Shown here one piece after another: positions 1-7,799 of a stretch of DNA of 23,113 bases (position 1 is the stretch's first letter; each line of letters begins with the position of its first letter). Source of the stretch: CAYXDO01 sp964463485 (GTDB lineage Bacteria; Myxococcota; Kuafuiibacteriia; Kuafuiibacteriales; Kuafuiibacteriaceae). The position numbers were made by a program, and so were the translations under genes. The stretch is from contig CAYXDO010000168.1 in the NCBI GenBank assembly GCA_964463485.1, positions 1 to 23,113 on the forward strand. The letters are read 5' to 3'. The notes beneath the pieces are model-generated. The model ran no database searches. It was not told the origin of the DNA and worked only from the letters and a program-made list of their open reading frames with translations.

Positions 1-253
1 GTTCCATCCGACGCTGAAACACGACAAGCCCGGCGTCCTCTCGATGGCGAACGCCGGCCCCGGAACGAACGGCAGCCAGTTCTTCATCACGACAGTGCCG
101 ACGCCCCACCTCGACCGAAGGCACTCCGTGTTCGGCGTCGTCACCAAGGGCTTGGACGTCGTGCAGAAGATCGAGAACACGCCGACCGACAAGGCTCGCG
201 GCGACCGTCCGAAGACGGAGATGGTGATTCAGCGGATCGAGATCATCCGCTAG
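1..253 (+). CDS. Cyclophilin-type peptidyl-prolyl cis-trans isomerase (3' part)
   Basis: This is the C-terminal part of a cyclophilin, the enzyme family that catalyses cis-trans isomerisation of X-Pro bonds and helps protein folding. The reading frame is open from the left edge (codons from position 2), so the gene begins outside the window and only about 83 residues are seen. The diagnostic cyclophilin core is present: GVLSMANAGPGTNGSQFFIT, followed by a TPHLDRRHSVFGVV block, which together form the peptide-binding and active-site face of the family. The frame ends with TAG after a typical short cyclophilin C-terminus ending in IEIIR. Whether the protein is cytoplasmic or exported cannot be told because the N-terminus is missing. 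Family assignment is very secure; the specific paralogue is not assignable. Confidence 0.95.
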   Translation, partial: FHPTLKHDKPGVLSMANAGPGTNGSQFFITTVPTPHLDRRHSVFGVVTKGLDVVQKIENTPTDKARGDRPKTEMVIQRIEIIR

Positions 254-350
254 AGCAACGGCGGGTTGAGCGAGGAGCGTTCGAAAATTCCCCGAACATC
301 GAGGCCATCGGGCGGATTCGCGCGGTGGGCGCTCATGATAGGGGCCACTG

Positions 351-1199
351 ATGCCCCGGCCCACGAAGGAGCTCTTTCGGATCTTCGAAGAGCTCGCCGC
401 CAAATCCCCCGAAAAATACGAGCCCGAAGACCGCGCTATTTTCTCGGAGTTCCGGGAGGCGATCGACCTCGGCATCGTTCGCTGCGCCGAGCGCAGGGAG
501 GACGGATCGTGGCACGTCAACACGTGGTTCAAACAAGTGCTGCTCGCGGGCTTCAAGCTCGGACAGATCTGCGAGTCGGAGGGCTACACGCGCACGAGCT
601 TCTTCGACAAACAGACGCTCCCGACGAAGGTCGTGTACCTGGCGAGCCGCGTGAGAGTCGTTCCGGGCGGCACGTCGCTCCGCGATGGCTCGTTCATCGC
701 GCCGGGCGTGGTGATCATGCCTCCGTCCTTCGTCAACATCGGGGCCTACGTCGGAGAGGACACGATGGTCGATAGCCACGTGCTCGTCGGTTCCTGCGCG
801 CAGATCGGCGCGCGCGTGCATTTGTCGGCGGGAGTCCAAATCGGAGGTGTGCTCGAGCCAGTGGGCGCGTTGCCGGTGATCATCGAAGACGACGCGATGA
901 TCGGCGGGTCGAGCGGCGTGTACGAAGGCACCATCGTGCGGCGGCGCGCCGTGATCGGGTCCGGCGTCGTGATCAACGGGTCGACCAAGATCTACGATCT
1001 GGTCCACGAGAAAGTCTATACACGCCAAGGGACTCAGCCGCTCGAGATCCCCGAGGGAGCCGTCGTGGTGCCGGGATCCAGGAGAGTAGAGGGCGGCTTC
1101 GCCCAAGGGCACGGTCTCTCGATCTCCGCGCCGCTCATCGTGAAGTACCGCGACGAGCGCACGGACGCGCGCACGGCCCTCGAGGATGCGCTCCGATGA
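351..1199 (+). CDS. dapD: 2,3,4,5-tetrahydropyridine-2,6-dicarboxylate N-succinyltransferase DapD
   Basis: DapD transfers succinyl from succinyl-CoA to tetrahydrodipicolinate in the succinylase branch of diaminopimelate/lysine synthesis, and so feeds peptidoglycan as well as protein synthesis. The 282-residue length is close to the roughly 274 residues usual for this cytoplasmic trimeric enzyme. The N-terminal helical region includes the WHVNTWFKQVLLAGFKL segment typical of DapD. From about residue 100 a left-handed beta-helix of hexapeptide repeats follows (PSFVNIGAYVGEDTMVDS, then QIGARVHLSAGVQIGG), with the conserved GVLEP and GGSSGVYEGTIV stretches. The stop overlaps the next start as ATGA at 1196-1199, so the downstream genes are probably translationally coupled. 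No second lysine-pathway gene is certain nearby, although the aminotransferase at 2209 is a candidate. Confidence 0.95.
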   Translation: MPRPTKELFRIFEELAAKSPEKYEPEDRAIFSEFREAIDLGIVRCAERREDGSWHVNTWFKQVLLAGFKLGQICESEGYTRTSFFDKQTLPTKVVYLASRVRVVPGGTSLRDGSFIAPGVVIMPPSFVNIGAYVGEDTMVDSHVLVGSCAQIGARVHLSAGVQIGGVLEPVGALPVIIEDDAMIGGSSGVYEGTIVRRRAVIGSGVVINGSTKIYDLVHEKVYTRQGTQPLEIPEGAVVVPGSRRVEGGFAQGHGLSISAPLIVKYRDERTDARTALEDALR

Positions 1200-2212
1200 T
1201 GGACTTGCGAACGCGCCTCTTTGCGCTCTTTCTTGCGGCGACCTCGTGCTCGAAGGACGAGTGCGTGGCGCTCGAGAAGCTGAAGGCGGAGCATCAGAGC
1301 CTCCTCACCAAGGTTCGAATCCAAGCGGAGAAGGCCGACGAGCTCGAGAAGAGCTCGGCGCAGTTCGAGGTCGAGACGAACGCGATGATCGATCGTTTGG
1401 GCTTCAACAAATCCGACACGGAGCTCGACAAGGTCCTCGGCGAACGCGTCGCGAAGCTCGGCGGCGCGAAGCTTCGGGTGATCGATCCGCCGGCGTCGCC
1501 CCAGCAGGGACCGGTGCCGCGCGCGTGGACGATCTCGGTGCTCGAAAAAACGCCGACTGCGGCGCTGTCTCGAGCTTTCGAGCTGGCGTCGTCGCCGCCG
1601 CTCATCGAGATCAAGACGCTGGTCGACGACGGAAAAGGTGTGTGGTCCGTTCAGCTCGAGCGCGCCGTGCTCGACCGATTGGATCTGAAGCCGCAGCCCG
1701 CGAAAGTGGTGCTGCCTGTGGGCCCCGAGACCATCAAAAGGACGATCTCCATGTGTGGCGCAGGGGCGCTGCGAGCAGCGATCACGAAGATGCGCGAGGA
1801 GCTCGAGGCCAAGGCGCCGCGCGCCGAGCTCATGACGGAGCTGGTCCAGAAGCGGACGACCGTGCTCGGTCAGAAGCGACGCGCGGAGCTCCTCTCGGAG
1901 CGCGAGCGCGAGACGCGGAGCCTCCAGAACATGCTCGTCGAAGCCGCCGAAAAGGCCGGTGTCCCGATCAAAGCGGTAGGTTTCGAGGAGCCCATGGTGA
2001 TCTTGGAGATCCGAGGCACGGCCGCGCATCGCGCCAAGGTCGAGGCGAAGTTGCCCAAGGAGCTCGAGTCGGTGATCGGTCGGCCCGAGGGCGGCGCCGC
2101 CGGGATCGTTCGGCTCTCGCTTCCCAATGAGGTGTCGCGAACGCCGCGCAACCGAGTGATTGGCACGAAGCTCCGGGCGCTTCCCAGCAAGAAGGAGGAT
2201 TCATCGCCGTGA
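1196..2212 (+). CDS. Predicted coiled-coil lipoprotein of unknown function
   Basis: A 338-residue protein of unrecognised family. Its first 18 residues form a short basic and hydrophobic signal ending in AATSC, which resembles a lipobox although the -3 residue is Ala rather than Leu. Residues about 22-65 are charged and heptad-like (EKLKAEHQSLLTKVRIQAEK), and a second such stretch lies at about 200-250 (LLSERERETRSLQNML). Each helical stretch is followed by a segment that reads like a small alpha/beta domain, so the protein looks internally duplicated. The coiled coil plus small-domain plan resembles PilO/GspM-type assembly proteins, but this is inference from layout, not from a motif. A GAGGA ribosome-binding site at 1182-1186 supports the ATG at 1196. 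It overlaps dapD by 4 bp and the aminotransferase gene by 4 bp. Confidence 0.75.
   Translation: MMDLRTRLFALFLAATSCSKDECVALEKLKAEHQSLLTKVRIQAEKADELEKSSAQFEVETNAMIDRLGFNKSDTELDKVLGERVAKLGGAKLRVIDPPASPQQGPVPRAWTISVLEKTPTAALSRAFELASSPPLIEIKTLVDDGKGVWSVQLERAVLDRLDLKPQPAKVVLPVGPETIKRTISMCGAGALRAAITKMREELEAKAPRAELMTELVQKRTTVLGQKRRAELLSERERETRSLQNMLVEAAEKAGVPIKAVGFEEPMVILEIRGTAAHRAKVEAKLPKELESVIGRPEGGAAGIVRLSLPNEVSRTPRNRVIGTKLRALPSKKEDSSP
2192..2198 (+). promoter_or_regulatory. Ribosome binding site AAGGAGG deciding a GTG start
   Basis: AAGGAGG lies 10 nt before GTG at 2209, which is near-ideal spacing, but 16 nt before the in-frame ATG at 2215. It therefore favours the GTG start. That GTG overlaps the preceding stop as GTGA, which adds to the case for translational coupling. 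Confidence 0.7.
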
Positions 2213-3354
2213 AAATGTCGCAGCGAGCGCTCTCGGTGGAGCCTTCGATCATCCGAGAGATGAGCAATCGTCGGCGCCCGAGCAGCGTCGACTTGTCGCT
2301 AGGGGAGCCTGCGCTCCCCCCTCCGCAGGATGCGCTCGTACGAGCGTTCGAGGCGCTGAGGTCTGGGCCCCAAGGGTACACACACAACGCTGGGCTGCTC
2401 GAGCTGCGCGAAGCGGTGGCCGAGTATCACCAACTGTCGGAGCGGAGCACGACCGACAACGTCGTCATCACGGTCGGGAGCGAAGAGGCTTTGTTGCTCG
2501 CGATGGGCTGCGTGTTGGATCCGGGGGACGAGATCCTCGTCCCGGAGCCCGGCTTCCCGCCGTATCGCAGCCTCGCGCGTTTTTTGGGGGCCACTCCCGT
2601 GGGCTATCGGATCGAGCGATCGACGGGGCTCGTGGCGAGACCTGAGGCTATGCGCGTGTCGCCACGGACCAAGGCGATCCTGCTCAACTCGCCGTCAAAT
2701 CCGTTCGGGATGATCGAGTCCGAGGCCGAGCTGTCGACGATCGTTCGTCTCGCCGAAGCCAACGACCTCTGGATCCTGAGCGATGAGGTCTATCGGGAGG
2801 TCCGGTACGACGGGGTTTCGTTTCGATCGATCGCGGAGCTCTCCGACAGGACGCTCCTGATCGGCGGACTGTCGAAGTCCTGCGCCATGACGGGCATGCG
2901 CCTCGGATGGATGATCGGCGACGCGGAGCTGACGAAGAAGGCGATTCTGTTGCATCAGTCGTTCGTGACGTGTGCGCCCCGCATTTCTCAACTCATGGCG
3001 CTGGAAGTTTTTCGATCGCCGAAGCTGCTGACCGATCACGTTCCGTTTTACGAGCGCGCGCGGGCGGCCGGGCGTGCTGTGGAGGCGCAGCTAGGCGCTC
3101 CGCTGTTGCTCGGGGGCGGCGCGTTCTACGGAATCCTCGACGTATCGGCGTTTGCGAATGGCGATCCGCTGAAGCTCGCGCTCGAGATCCTCGATGCCGA
3201 AGACGTGGTGACGGTGCCGGGCATCGCGTTTGGGGCCGGCGGCGAGTGGTTTTTGCGCCTGAGCTACGCGGCGGGCGAGACACCTTTTCGCGAAGGTCTC
3301 ACGCGCATCGGACGGTTCTTGTCCCGGCGCGCGGACAATGGGAAACAGGGATGA
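2209..3354 (+). CDS. PLP-dependent class I/II aminotransferase
   Basis: A 381-residue fold-type I pyridoxal-phosphate aminotransferase, probably cytoplasmic. The expected landmarks are visible. They are SPSNPFG with N164, SDEVY with D192 (pairs with the PLP ring nitrogen), SKSCAMTGMRLGW with K223 as the Schiff-base lysine, and R350 in WFLRLSY as the likely substrate-carboxylate arginine. GSEEALLLAM and the PGDEILVPEPGFPPY block are also family-typical. Being in one coupled run with dapD makes an N-succinyl-diaminopimelate aminotransferase (DapC-like) role attractive. However, aspartate, alanine and other aminotransferases of this class share all these motifs, so the substrate is left open. 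The start is GTG at 2209 on the basis of the Shine-Dalgarno sequence at 2192-2198. The 3' end overlaps the following gene by 4 bp. Confidence 0.93.
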   Translation: MKMSQRALSVEPSIIREMSNRRRPSSVDLSLGEPALPPPQDALVRAFEALRSGPQGYTHNAGLLELREAVAEYHQLSERSTTDNVVITVGSEEALLLAMGCVLDPGDEILVPEPGFPPYRSLARFLGATPVGYRIERSTGLVARPEAMRVSPRTKAILLNSPSNPFGMIESEAELSTIVRLAEANDLWILSDEVYREVRYDGVSFRSIAELSDRTLLIGGLSKSCAMTGMRLGWMIGDAELTKKAILLHQSFVTCAPRISQLMALEVFRSPKLLTDHVPFYERARAAGRAVEAQLGAPLLLGGGAFYGILDVSAFANGDPLKLALEILDAEDVVTVPGIAFGAGGEWFLRLSYAAGETPFREGLTRIGRFLSRRADNGKQG

Positions 3355-3608
3355 TGACCGACTTGGTGTTGATCGAGCAGTTCGACTCGAGGACAGCGGC
3401 CGAGGTCGCGCGAAGTATCCTGGAGGCCAACGACATTCCGGTGACGTTCGAGGCCGATGACGCGGGCGAGATGATCCCGCACCTCGCACCCGTGCGACTG
3501 ATGGTGGGATCGGCGGACGAAGCGGAAGCGCGAGAGATCCTCTCTGAGGCGATGAAGAGCACGGACGAAGCGGGGGAGGAAGGCGTCGACGGGGAGCCTA
3601 CGGCCTGA
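3351..3608 (+). CDS. Small DUF2007-like protein
   Basis: An 85-residue protein beginning at ATG 3351 inside the preceding stop (ATGA), which argues for coupled translation with the aminotransferase. The sequence opens with LVLIEQFDSRTAAEVARSIL, continues through NDIPVTFEADDAG, and has a VRLMVGSADEAEAREIL segment. This order resembles the DUF2007 family (annotated as putative signal-transducing proteins): a beta strand, a helix carrying an AE.A...L pattern, an I.V strand and a V.V...D...A...L finish. The last 20 residues are acidic and probably disordered. No catalytic residues are apparent and the biochemical role is unknown. It appears to be the last gene of the dapD run, since a 63-nt gap follows. 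Confidence 0.75.
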   Translation: MMTDLVLIEQFDSRTAAEVARSILEANDIPVTFEADDAGEMIPHLAPVRLMVGSADEAEAREILSEAMKSTDEAGEEGVDGEPTA

Positions 3609-3671
3609 GCCTGATCCGCGCGATCCGGTCGGCCGACGAAGTTCGCTCGTGAACGGCGTGTCGCTCGCATC

Positions 3672-4136
3672 ATGGTTCCCGTTTTGCGACAGTCCTTGCG
3701 GATGATTCTGCAGAGGGCCGTCGCCGTGGCGTTCCTTTTGGGATCGTGCCGAACCGTGCCGAGCGTGACTGCGAGTGAGGCCAAGTCCTTCCTCGCGGCT
3801 CAGAATGCGATCGCGCTATCGCCGGTCGAGGAGAGACTGCGACTTTTGGCCCTCTCGTGCGCCAAGTCCTCGGCTTGCGCAGAGCTTTGCAGCGACGCGC
3901 TCGAACGGTACGGCACCGCGCGGTTTCGCGAGCGACGCGACGCGCTCGTAGGCTGCGACGCGTACCAGCGTTACGCTCAGACCTTCGCGGACCCGACGCG
4001 TGCAGAAATCGCGGATGAGTTTGTTCATGTGCGGGTCCGCGCGTTTGCTGCGTTGATCGAGCGGGCCGGATTTGGAGCAAACCAGGTCTCTCGGGTCGAC
4101 AGGCTACTCGCGGGTGAGCGGGTCGACCTCGACTGA
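3672..4136 (+). CDS. Small predicted lipoprotein, unknown function
   Basis: A 154-residue protein that I do not recognise. It has a basic N-terminus and a hydrophobic stretch ending in FLLGSC, a good lipobox (L-G-S-C), so it is probably an envelope lipoprotein. The mature part is mainly helical and Arg-rich, with a cluster of cysteines (LSCAKSSACAELC) and another in VGCDAYQRY. These would fit disulfides in the periplasm. The start is uncertain: ATG 3672 gives a long n-region, while the in-frame ATG at 3702 gives a more usual signal peptide (MILQRAVAVAFLLGSC). Neither has a strong Shine-Dalgarno. The plus-strand reading is preferred to the long opposite-strand frame because only it shows a coherent signal peptide. 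Confidence 0.6.
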   Translation: MVPVLRQSLRMILQRAVAVAFLLGSCRTVPSVTASEAKSFLAAQNAIALSPVEERLRLLALSCAKSSACAELCSDALERYGTARFRERRDALVGCDAYQRYAQTFADPTRAEIADEFVHVRVRAFAALIERAGFGANQVSRVDRLLAGERVDLD

Positions 4137-4208
4137 CGGGAAACTCCTCGTTCCGTAAAACGGCCCAGGCTACGTTGTCGAGCTTGCTCCTTTTGGCACG
4201 GCGATAGA

Positions 4209-5633
4209 ATGTCCCGCGCCATGGATCCTGTTCGCGGACGCCCAGCCCGGATCCTCGTGGTCGAGGACGAGGCGGCTGCTCGTCGCGCCCTCGTTCAACT
4301 CCTCGAGACGGACTTCGAAGTTCGGTCTTGTGAGACCGCGGAATCGGCCGAGTCGTTGCTCGAAGAGTTCTCGCCTGACGTGCTGCTGACCGACTTGCGG
4401 CTGCCTGGCGCATCTGGACTCTCTTTGGTCGAACGCACGCGCGCCAAGATCCCCGAGTGCATCATCTTCGTGATCACGGCGTACTCGTCGGTCGAGACCG
4501 CGGTCGAGGCGATGAAGGCGGGCGCTCGTGATTTCGTCGTCAAGCCCGTCAATTTCGACGAGTTCGAGCTGAAGCTGCGTCGGGAGCTCGAGTCGCAGCG
4601 CACCTTGCTCGAGGTCAAGCGCCTGCGAGAGCAGCTCGTCGAGCGCGTTCGGGACGAAGAGGTCTGGGGCGAGAGCTCCGAGATGCAGAACGTCTTGCGG
4701 CTGGCGCTCGAGGTCGCGCCGTCGATGGCGACGGTGCTGATCACCGGAGAGAGCGGTACCGGCAAAGAGGTCGTCGCTCGTTTTTTGCACCGTCACAGCA
4801 AGCGCGCGCAGGGCCCGTTCATCGCGGTGAACTGCGGCGCGATCGCCGAGACCTTGCTCGAATCGGAGTTCTTTGGACACGAGAAGGGATCGTTCACCGG
4901 GGCCGTAAATCGGAACGTGGGCCGCTTCGAGCGAGCCACGGGAGGCACGATCTTCCTCGACGAAATCGGCGAAATTTCTCCGGCGCTCCAGGTGAAGCTC
5001 CTGCGCGTGTTGCAGGAGCGCCAGCTGGAACGCGTGGGCGGCACGAGCCCCGTCGACGTCGACGTTCGCGTCATCGCCGCGACCAACCGGGACCTCGTCG
5101 CGCGGATGAAGGATGGTCGGTTTCGCGAAGATCTTTACTACCGGCTGAACGTCTTCCAGATCGATCTTCCGCCGCTTCGGAGAAGGAAAGCAGACATCGC
5201 GCCTTTTTGGCGGCGGTTCGTCGAACGTCTCGCCCGACGAGAGGGGCTCGGCGTCGCGACGACGTCTCCTGACGCCATGCACGCGCTGTTCGCGTACGAC
5301 TGGCCCGGCAACGTACGGGAGCTCGAGAACGTCGCCGAGCGCGCCGTGATCCTCTCGCGAGCCCAGCAGATCGAGGTCACACACTTGCCCGCCACGGTGA
5401 GGGATCGGGCCGGGATGATGGACGGCAGCGGCATCCGAATCCCTGGATCGACGCTCGCGGACATCGAGAAGATGGCCATCTTGAAGACCTTGGACGCGGT
5501 CAATCACAGCACCGCCAAAGCGGCGGACGTCCTCGGGATCAGTGTTCGGAAGATTCAGTACCGGCTCAAAGAGTGGCGCGAAGGGGCGCCCAGAGTCGAA
5601 GATCCGGACGCCGAGGATCCCGAGCCCACGTAG
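4209..5633 (+). CDS. NtrC-family sigma-54-dependent response regulator
   Basis: A 474-residue two-component response regulator that should activate sigma-54 RNA polymerase. The receiver domain spans about residues 14-130, with acidic residues in VVEDEAA, the phosphoacceptor D62 in LLTDLRLPG and K112 in FVVKPV. The AAA+ domain spans about 157-390, with Walker A GESGTGKE (180-187, K186), the sigma-54 contact loop as GSFTGA (227-232) and Walker B TIFLDEIGE (D251, E252). GSFTGA replaces the commoner GAFTGA, a known variant in the family. A Fis-type helix-turn-helix lies near the C-terminus (AKAADVLGISVRKIQYRL). No histidine kinase gene is in the window, so the partner is unknown. No -24/-12 sigma-54 promoter was found just upstream. 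Confidence 0.95.
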   Translation: MSRAMDPVRGRPARILVVEDEAAARRALVQLLETDFEVRSCETAESAESLLEEFSPDVLLTDLRLPGASGLSLVERTRAKIPECIIFVITAYSSVETAVEAMKAGARDFVVKPVNFDEFELKLRRELESQRTLLEVKRLREQLVERVRDEEVWGESSEMQNVLRLALEVAPSMATVLITGESGTGKEVVARFLHRHSKRAQGPFIAVNCGAIAETLLESEFFGHEKGSFTGAVNRNVGRFERATGGTIFLDEIGEISPALQVKLLRVLQERQLERVGGTSPVDVDVRVIAATNRDLVARMKDGRFREDLYYRLNVFQIDLPPLRRRKADIAPFWRRFVERLARREGLGVATTSPDAMHALFAYDWPGNVRELENVAERAVILSRAQQIEVTHLPATVRDRAGMMDGSGIRIPGSTLADIEKMAILKTLDAVNHSTAKAADVLGISVRKIQYRLKEWREGAPRVEDPDAEDPEPT

Positions 5634-5851
5634 TCCCGGTCCGGGTCTTTTCCCCGGTCCGCGCGGTCCCGCTCCTGGTCCCGAAACAATTGAGCTTTTG
5701 CCCCTTCCTTTGCCGACAGGGAGATGGACGGGAACGGATCGGACCGGATGGGATCGGGATCGGCACACCCGTACCGGGCAGGCGCGGCTCTGGTGGCTCC
5801 GCCGGAAACCTGATCTTGTCCGACACTGTGTGCTAGCGTCCTGCCGTTCCC
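5634..5851. other. Intergenic region rich in GGTCC / GGATC motifs
   Basis: This 218-nt gap separates the response regulator from the VKOR-DsbA gene. Its left part repeats GGTCC several times at 5638-5680. Its right part repeats GGATCGG-like and GGACCGG-like words at 5725-5762, which are partly complementary to the left part. A short perfect hairpin, CCGGG / CCCGG with a 7-nt loop, lies at 5641-5657 and has no T-tract. The region could fold into an imperfect long-range structure or act as a weak terminator or leader. No gene is seen in it. Confidence 0.35.
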
Positions 5852-7105
5852 ATGTCGGACTCGATGTTGATTGAGGACACGCCGCCCGAAGGCTTTCGTG
5901 CGCGCGGGGCACCGTCGGCTGCGCTTCCGGGCTTTGCCCTGGCTGGCTTGGCGAGCCTCGCCGGAGCGTTTTTCTCGGGCGTCTCGACCGCGGACTTCGT
6001 GGCTCACTTGGACCGCCAGGTCCACCAGATCCACTGTTCGCTGGTGCCGGGTGCGGCTCCGCAGCTCGGGGAGAGCGGCTGTCGCACGATCATGCTGAGC
6101 CCCTACAGCTCGTGGTTCAGGGACTCGTTGTGGGGCGGCTTGCCCTTGAGCCTCATGGCCTTGGCGGTGTTCGTGTACCTGGTGTTTCGCGCGGTCGACT
6201 TCGGGCTCACGAGCGACGTGACCCGCAAGCACACCGCGTTTTTCATGGCCGCGCACGGGCTGCCGGTCGTGATGAGCGCCATCTACTTCTACATCTCGTC
6301 CACCGAGATCGGCGCGGTCTGCAAGATGTGCGTCGGCGTCTACGTGGCCTCGGTGTTCGGCTTGATCGGCTCGGTCGTGGCCCATGTCCGCGCGCCGCGG
6401 AGCAACGAGCCGGCCGGCGCTTCGTGGGCACGTTGGTTCGTCGAAGGGGTCGCCTACGTCGGAGTGCTCGTCCTACTGTACCTAGGGGCCGCGCCGACCA
6501 GTGAGAAGAGCCTGGAGGGGTGCGGCACCCTCGTCAAGGCCGACGACACGGCCAAGATCATGGTCAACCTCTCGAACGGGCGCACCAAGGCGATCGCCGT
6601 GTTGGATCCGCTCTGTCCGGCCTGCCGAGCGTTCGACGATCGGCTTGGACGAAGTGGTTTGATGTCCAAGCTGGATCTCGACGCTGTCCTGTTTCCACTC
6701 GATGCCAAGTGCAACTGGATGCTCAAGACCTCGCTTCACCCGGGCGCGTGCGCGGTGACCGAGGCCATGCTGTGCGATCGAGACCGTGCGCGCGACATTC
6801 TGAAGAGGGCCTTCGAGAACCAAGAGGACTGGATGAACCGCGCGAAGAACGACGAGGCGGGCTTCCGCTCGTACTTGGCGACTCAGTTTCCCTCCGTGAA
6901 AGGTTGTTTGGGCACGAACGAAATCAAGAACAAGGTGACCAAGAGCCTGAAGTGGGCCGTGAACAACGCGCTCCCGGTGCTCACGCCGCAGCTCTTCATC
7001 GGAGATCGTCGCGTCTGCGACGAGGACACTGACCTCGGGCTCGAATACACGCTCACCAAGATGCTAGAGCGCGCGGGCGCCGGTGGCGCGAGGGCACAGC
7101 GATGA
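5852..7105 (+). CDS. VKOR domain-DsbA-like thioredoxin fusion (disulfide-forming enzyme)
   Basis: A 417-residue integral membrane protein that should generate disulfides in the periplasm. The N-terminal part is a bacterial vitamin K epoxide reductase (VKOR) domain. It has the loop pair C62/C77, the SPYSSWF segment followed by GLPLSLMAL, and the membrane-face redox pair C157-K-M-C160. About five hydrophobic segments are visible (near residues 23-46, 88-110, 128-148, 157-180 and 193-212). The C-terminal domain is thioredoxin/DsbA-like, with CPAC at C255/C258 and a cis-proline candidate in VLTPQLFIGD. In known VKOR-thioredoxin fusions, electrons pass from substrate to the thioredoxin domain, then to VKOR and to quinone. 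The stop overlaps the next start (ATGA at 7102-7105), placing it in an operon with other envelope proteins. No clear Shine-Dalgarno precedes the ATG. Confidence 0.9.
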   Translation: MSDSMLIEDTPPEGFRARGAPSAALPGFALAGLASLAGAFFSGVSTADFVAHLDRQVHQIHCSLVPGAAPQLGESGCRTIMLSPYSSWFRDSLWGGLPLSLMALAVFVYLVFRAVDFGLTSDVTRKHTAFFMAAHGLPVVMSAIYFYISSTEIGAVCKMCVGVYVASVFGLIGSVVAHVRAPRSNEPAGASWARWFVEGVAYVGVLVLLYLGAAPTSEKSLEGCGTLVKADDTAKIMVNLSNGRTKAIAVLDPLCPACRAFDDRLGRSGLMSKLDLDAVLFPLDAKCNWMLKTSLHPGACAVTEAMLCDRDRARDILKRAFENQEDWMNRAKNDEAGFRSYLATQFPSVKGCLGTNEIKNKVTKSLKWAVNNALPVLTPQLFIGDRRVCDEDTDLGLEYTLTKMLERAGAGGARAQR

Positions 7106-7794
7106 ACGCAGGCATTCGATCGATCGTGCTGTTCTTCATCGGTTTGTTGGTCCCGGCTGTCGTGGTGTTCTCGTGGCTCAAGGGTGCCGAGCATGAGCTC
7201 AAGAACGCCAAAGAGTCCGCCGCAAAGGTGGCCATTGCCTCGAACTCGGAGGACTCTTATTGCACGCCCGCGCTGAAGCAGATCTTGCGGCGCGTGGCCG
7301 GAGCCTGCGGTCTCATCGGCGCAGGAGGGGGCCGCGGCTGTAAGCCCGCCGACGCCAAGAACGTGGCTGCGCTGAGCGGCGACGACTTCAACGCGCTGTT
7401 CATCCCCATGCTCGAGAACAAGCGGGCCGGAATCATCCAGTTCGACCCCGAGGTCGGGGAGCTCGACGTGCCTGGCCAGGACCTCGTGAAGCAAGTCTGG
7501 GCCGATCAGCGCGGGGCGAGCTTCTTCTTCGTGGTGTCTCGGGCGAGCCCGGACGGCAGCAAGGAGCTCAACCAGCAGCTCTCGCAGCAGCGCGCCGAGT
7601 CGGTGCTCACACACCTCGAGCGCACGTTCAACGACCCGGATCTCAAGAACGAGGTCGGCCTGTTGTGGCTCGGCGAGGAGTACGCGCAGTTCCCTGATGC
7701 CGCATGCCAATGGAAGCGAAGCCGCACGGAAGAATGTACTTCGAAAGAGATCAATCGCAGCGCCTTCGTCACGTGGATCGACTGCACAATCTAG
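7102..7794 (+). CDS. Membrane-anchored Cys-rich protein with OmpA-like C-terminal region
   Basis: A 230-residue protein with one N-terminal transmembrane segment (SIVLFFIGLLVPAVVVFSWL) and no clear cleavage site, so it is probably anchored in the inner membrane with its bulk in the periplasm. The region from about residue 140 (FFFVVSRASPDG, then LNQQLSQQRAESVLTHLE) matches the OmpA/MotB-like peptidoglycan-binding pattern of a beta strand, an ASPDG turn and an LSQ.RA..V helix. The rest of that domain is atypical, so the family call is moderate. At least six cysteines lie outside the membrane segment (for example DSYCTP, GACGL, RGCKP, AACQW, EECTS, DCTI), giving a plausible substrate for the VKOR-DsbA protein encoded just before it. 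The two genes overlap by 4 bp, and the TlpA-like gene begins 5 nt after it. Confidence 0.75.
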   Translation: MNAGIRSIVLFFIGLLVPAVVVFSWLKGAEHELKNAKESAAKVAIASNSEDSYCTPALKQILRRVAGACGLIGAGGGRGCKPADAKNVAALSGDDFNALFIPMLENKRAGIIQFDPEVGELDVPGQDLVKQVWADQRGASFFFVVSRASPDGSKELNQQLSQQRAESVLTHLERTFNDPDLKNEVGLLWLGEEYAQFPDAACQWKRSRTEECTSKEINRSAFVTWIDCTI

Positions 7795-7799
7795 CGGCC

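Noticed and set aside
4194..4215. TGGCAC resembling the -24 element of a sigma-54 promoter before the response regulator
   Set aside because: The matching TTGC-like -12 element is missing at the right spacing, and the site abuts the start codon.
5641..5657. CCGGG/CCCGG hairpin as a terminator for the response regulator gene
   Set aside because: The stem is only five base pairs and no T-tract follows, so it is noted as part of the intergenic region and not called as a terminator.
4170..5912. Long minus-strand open frame opposite the response regulator
   Set aside because: The plus-strand gene has full receiver, AAA+ and helix-turn-helix motifs. The opposite frame is a high-GC shadow with Arg/Asp-rich sequence and no motif.
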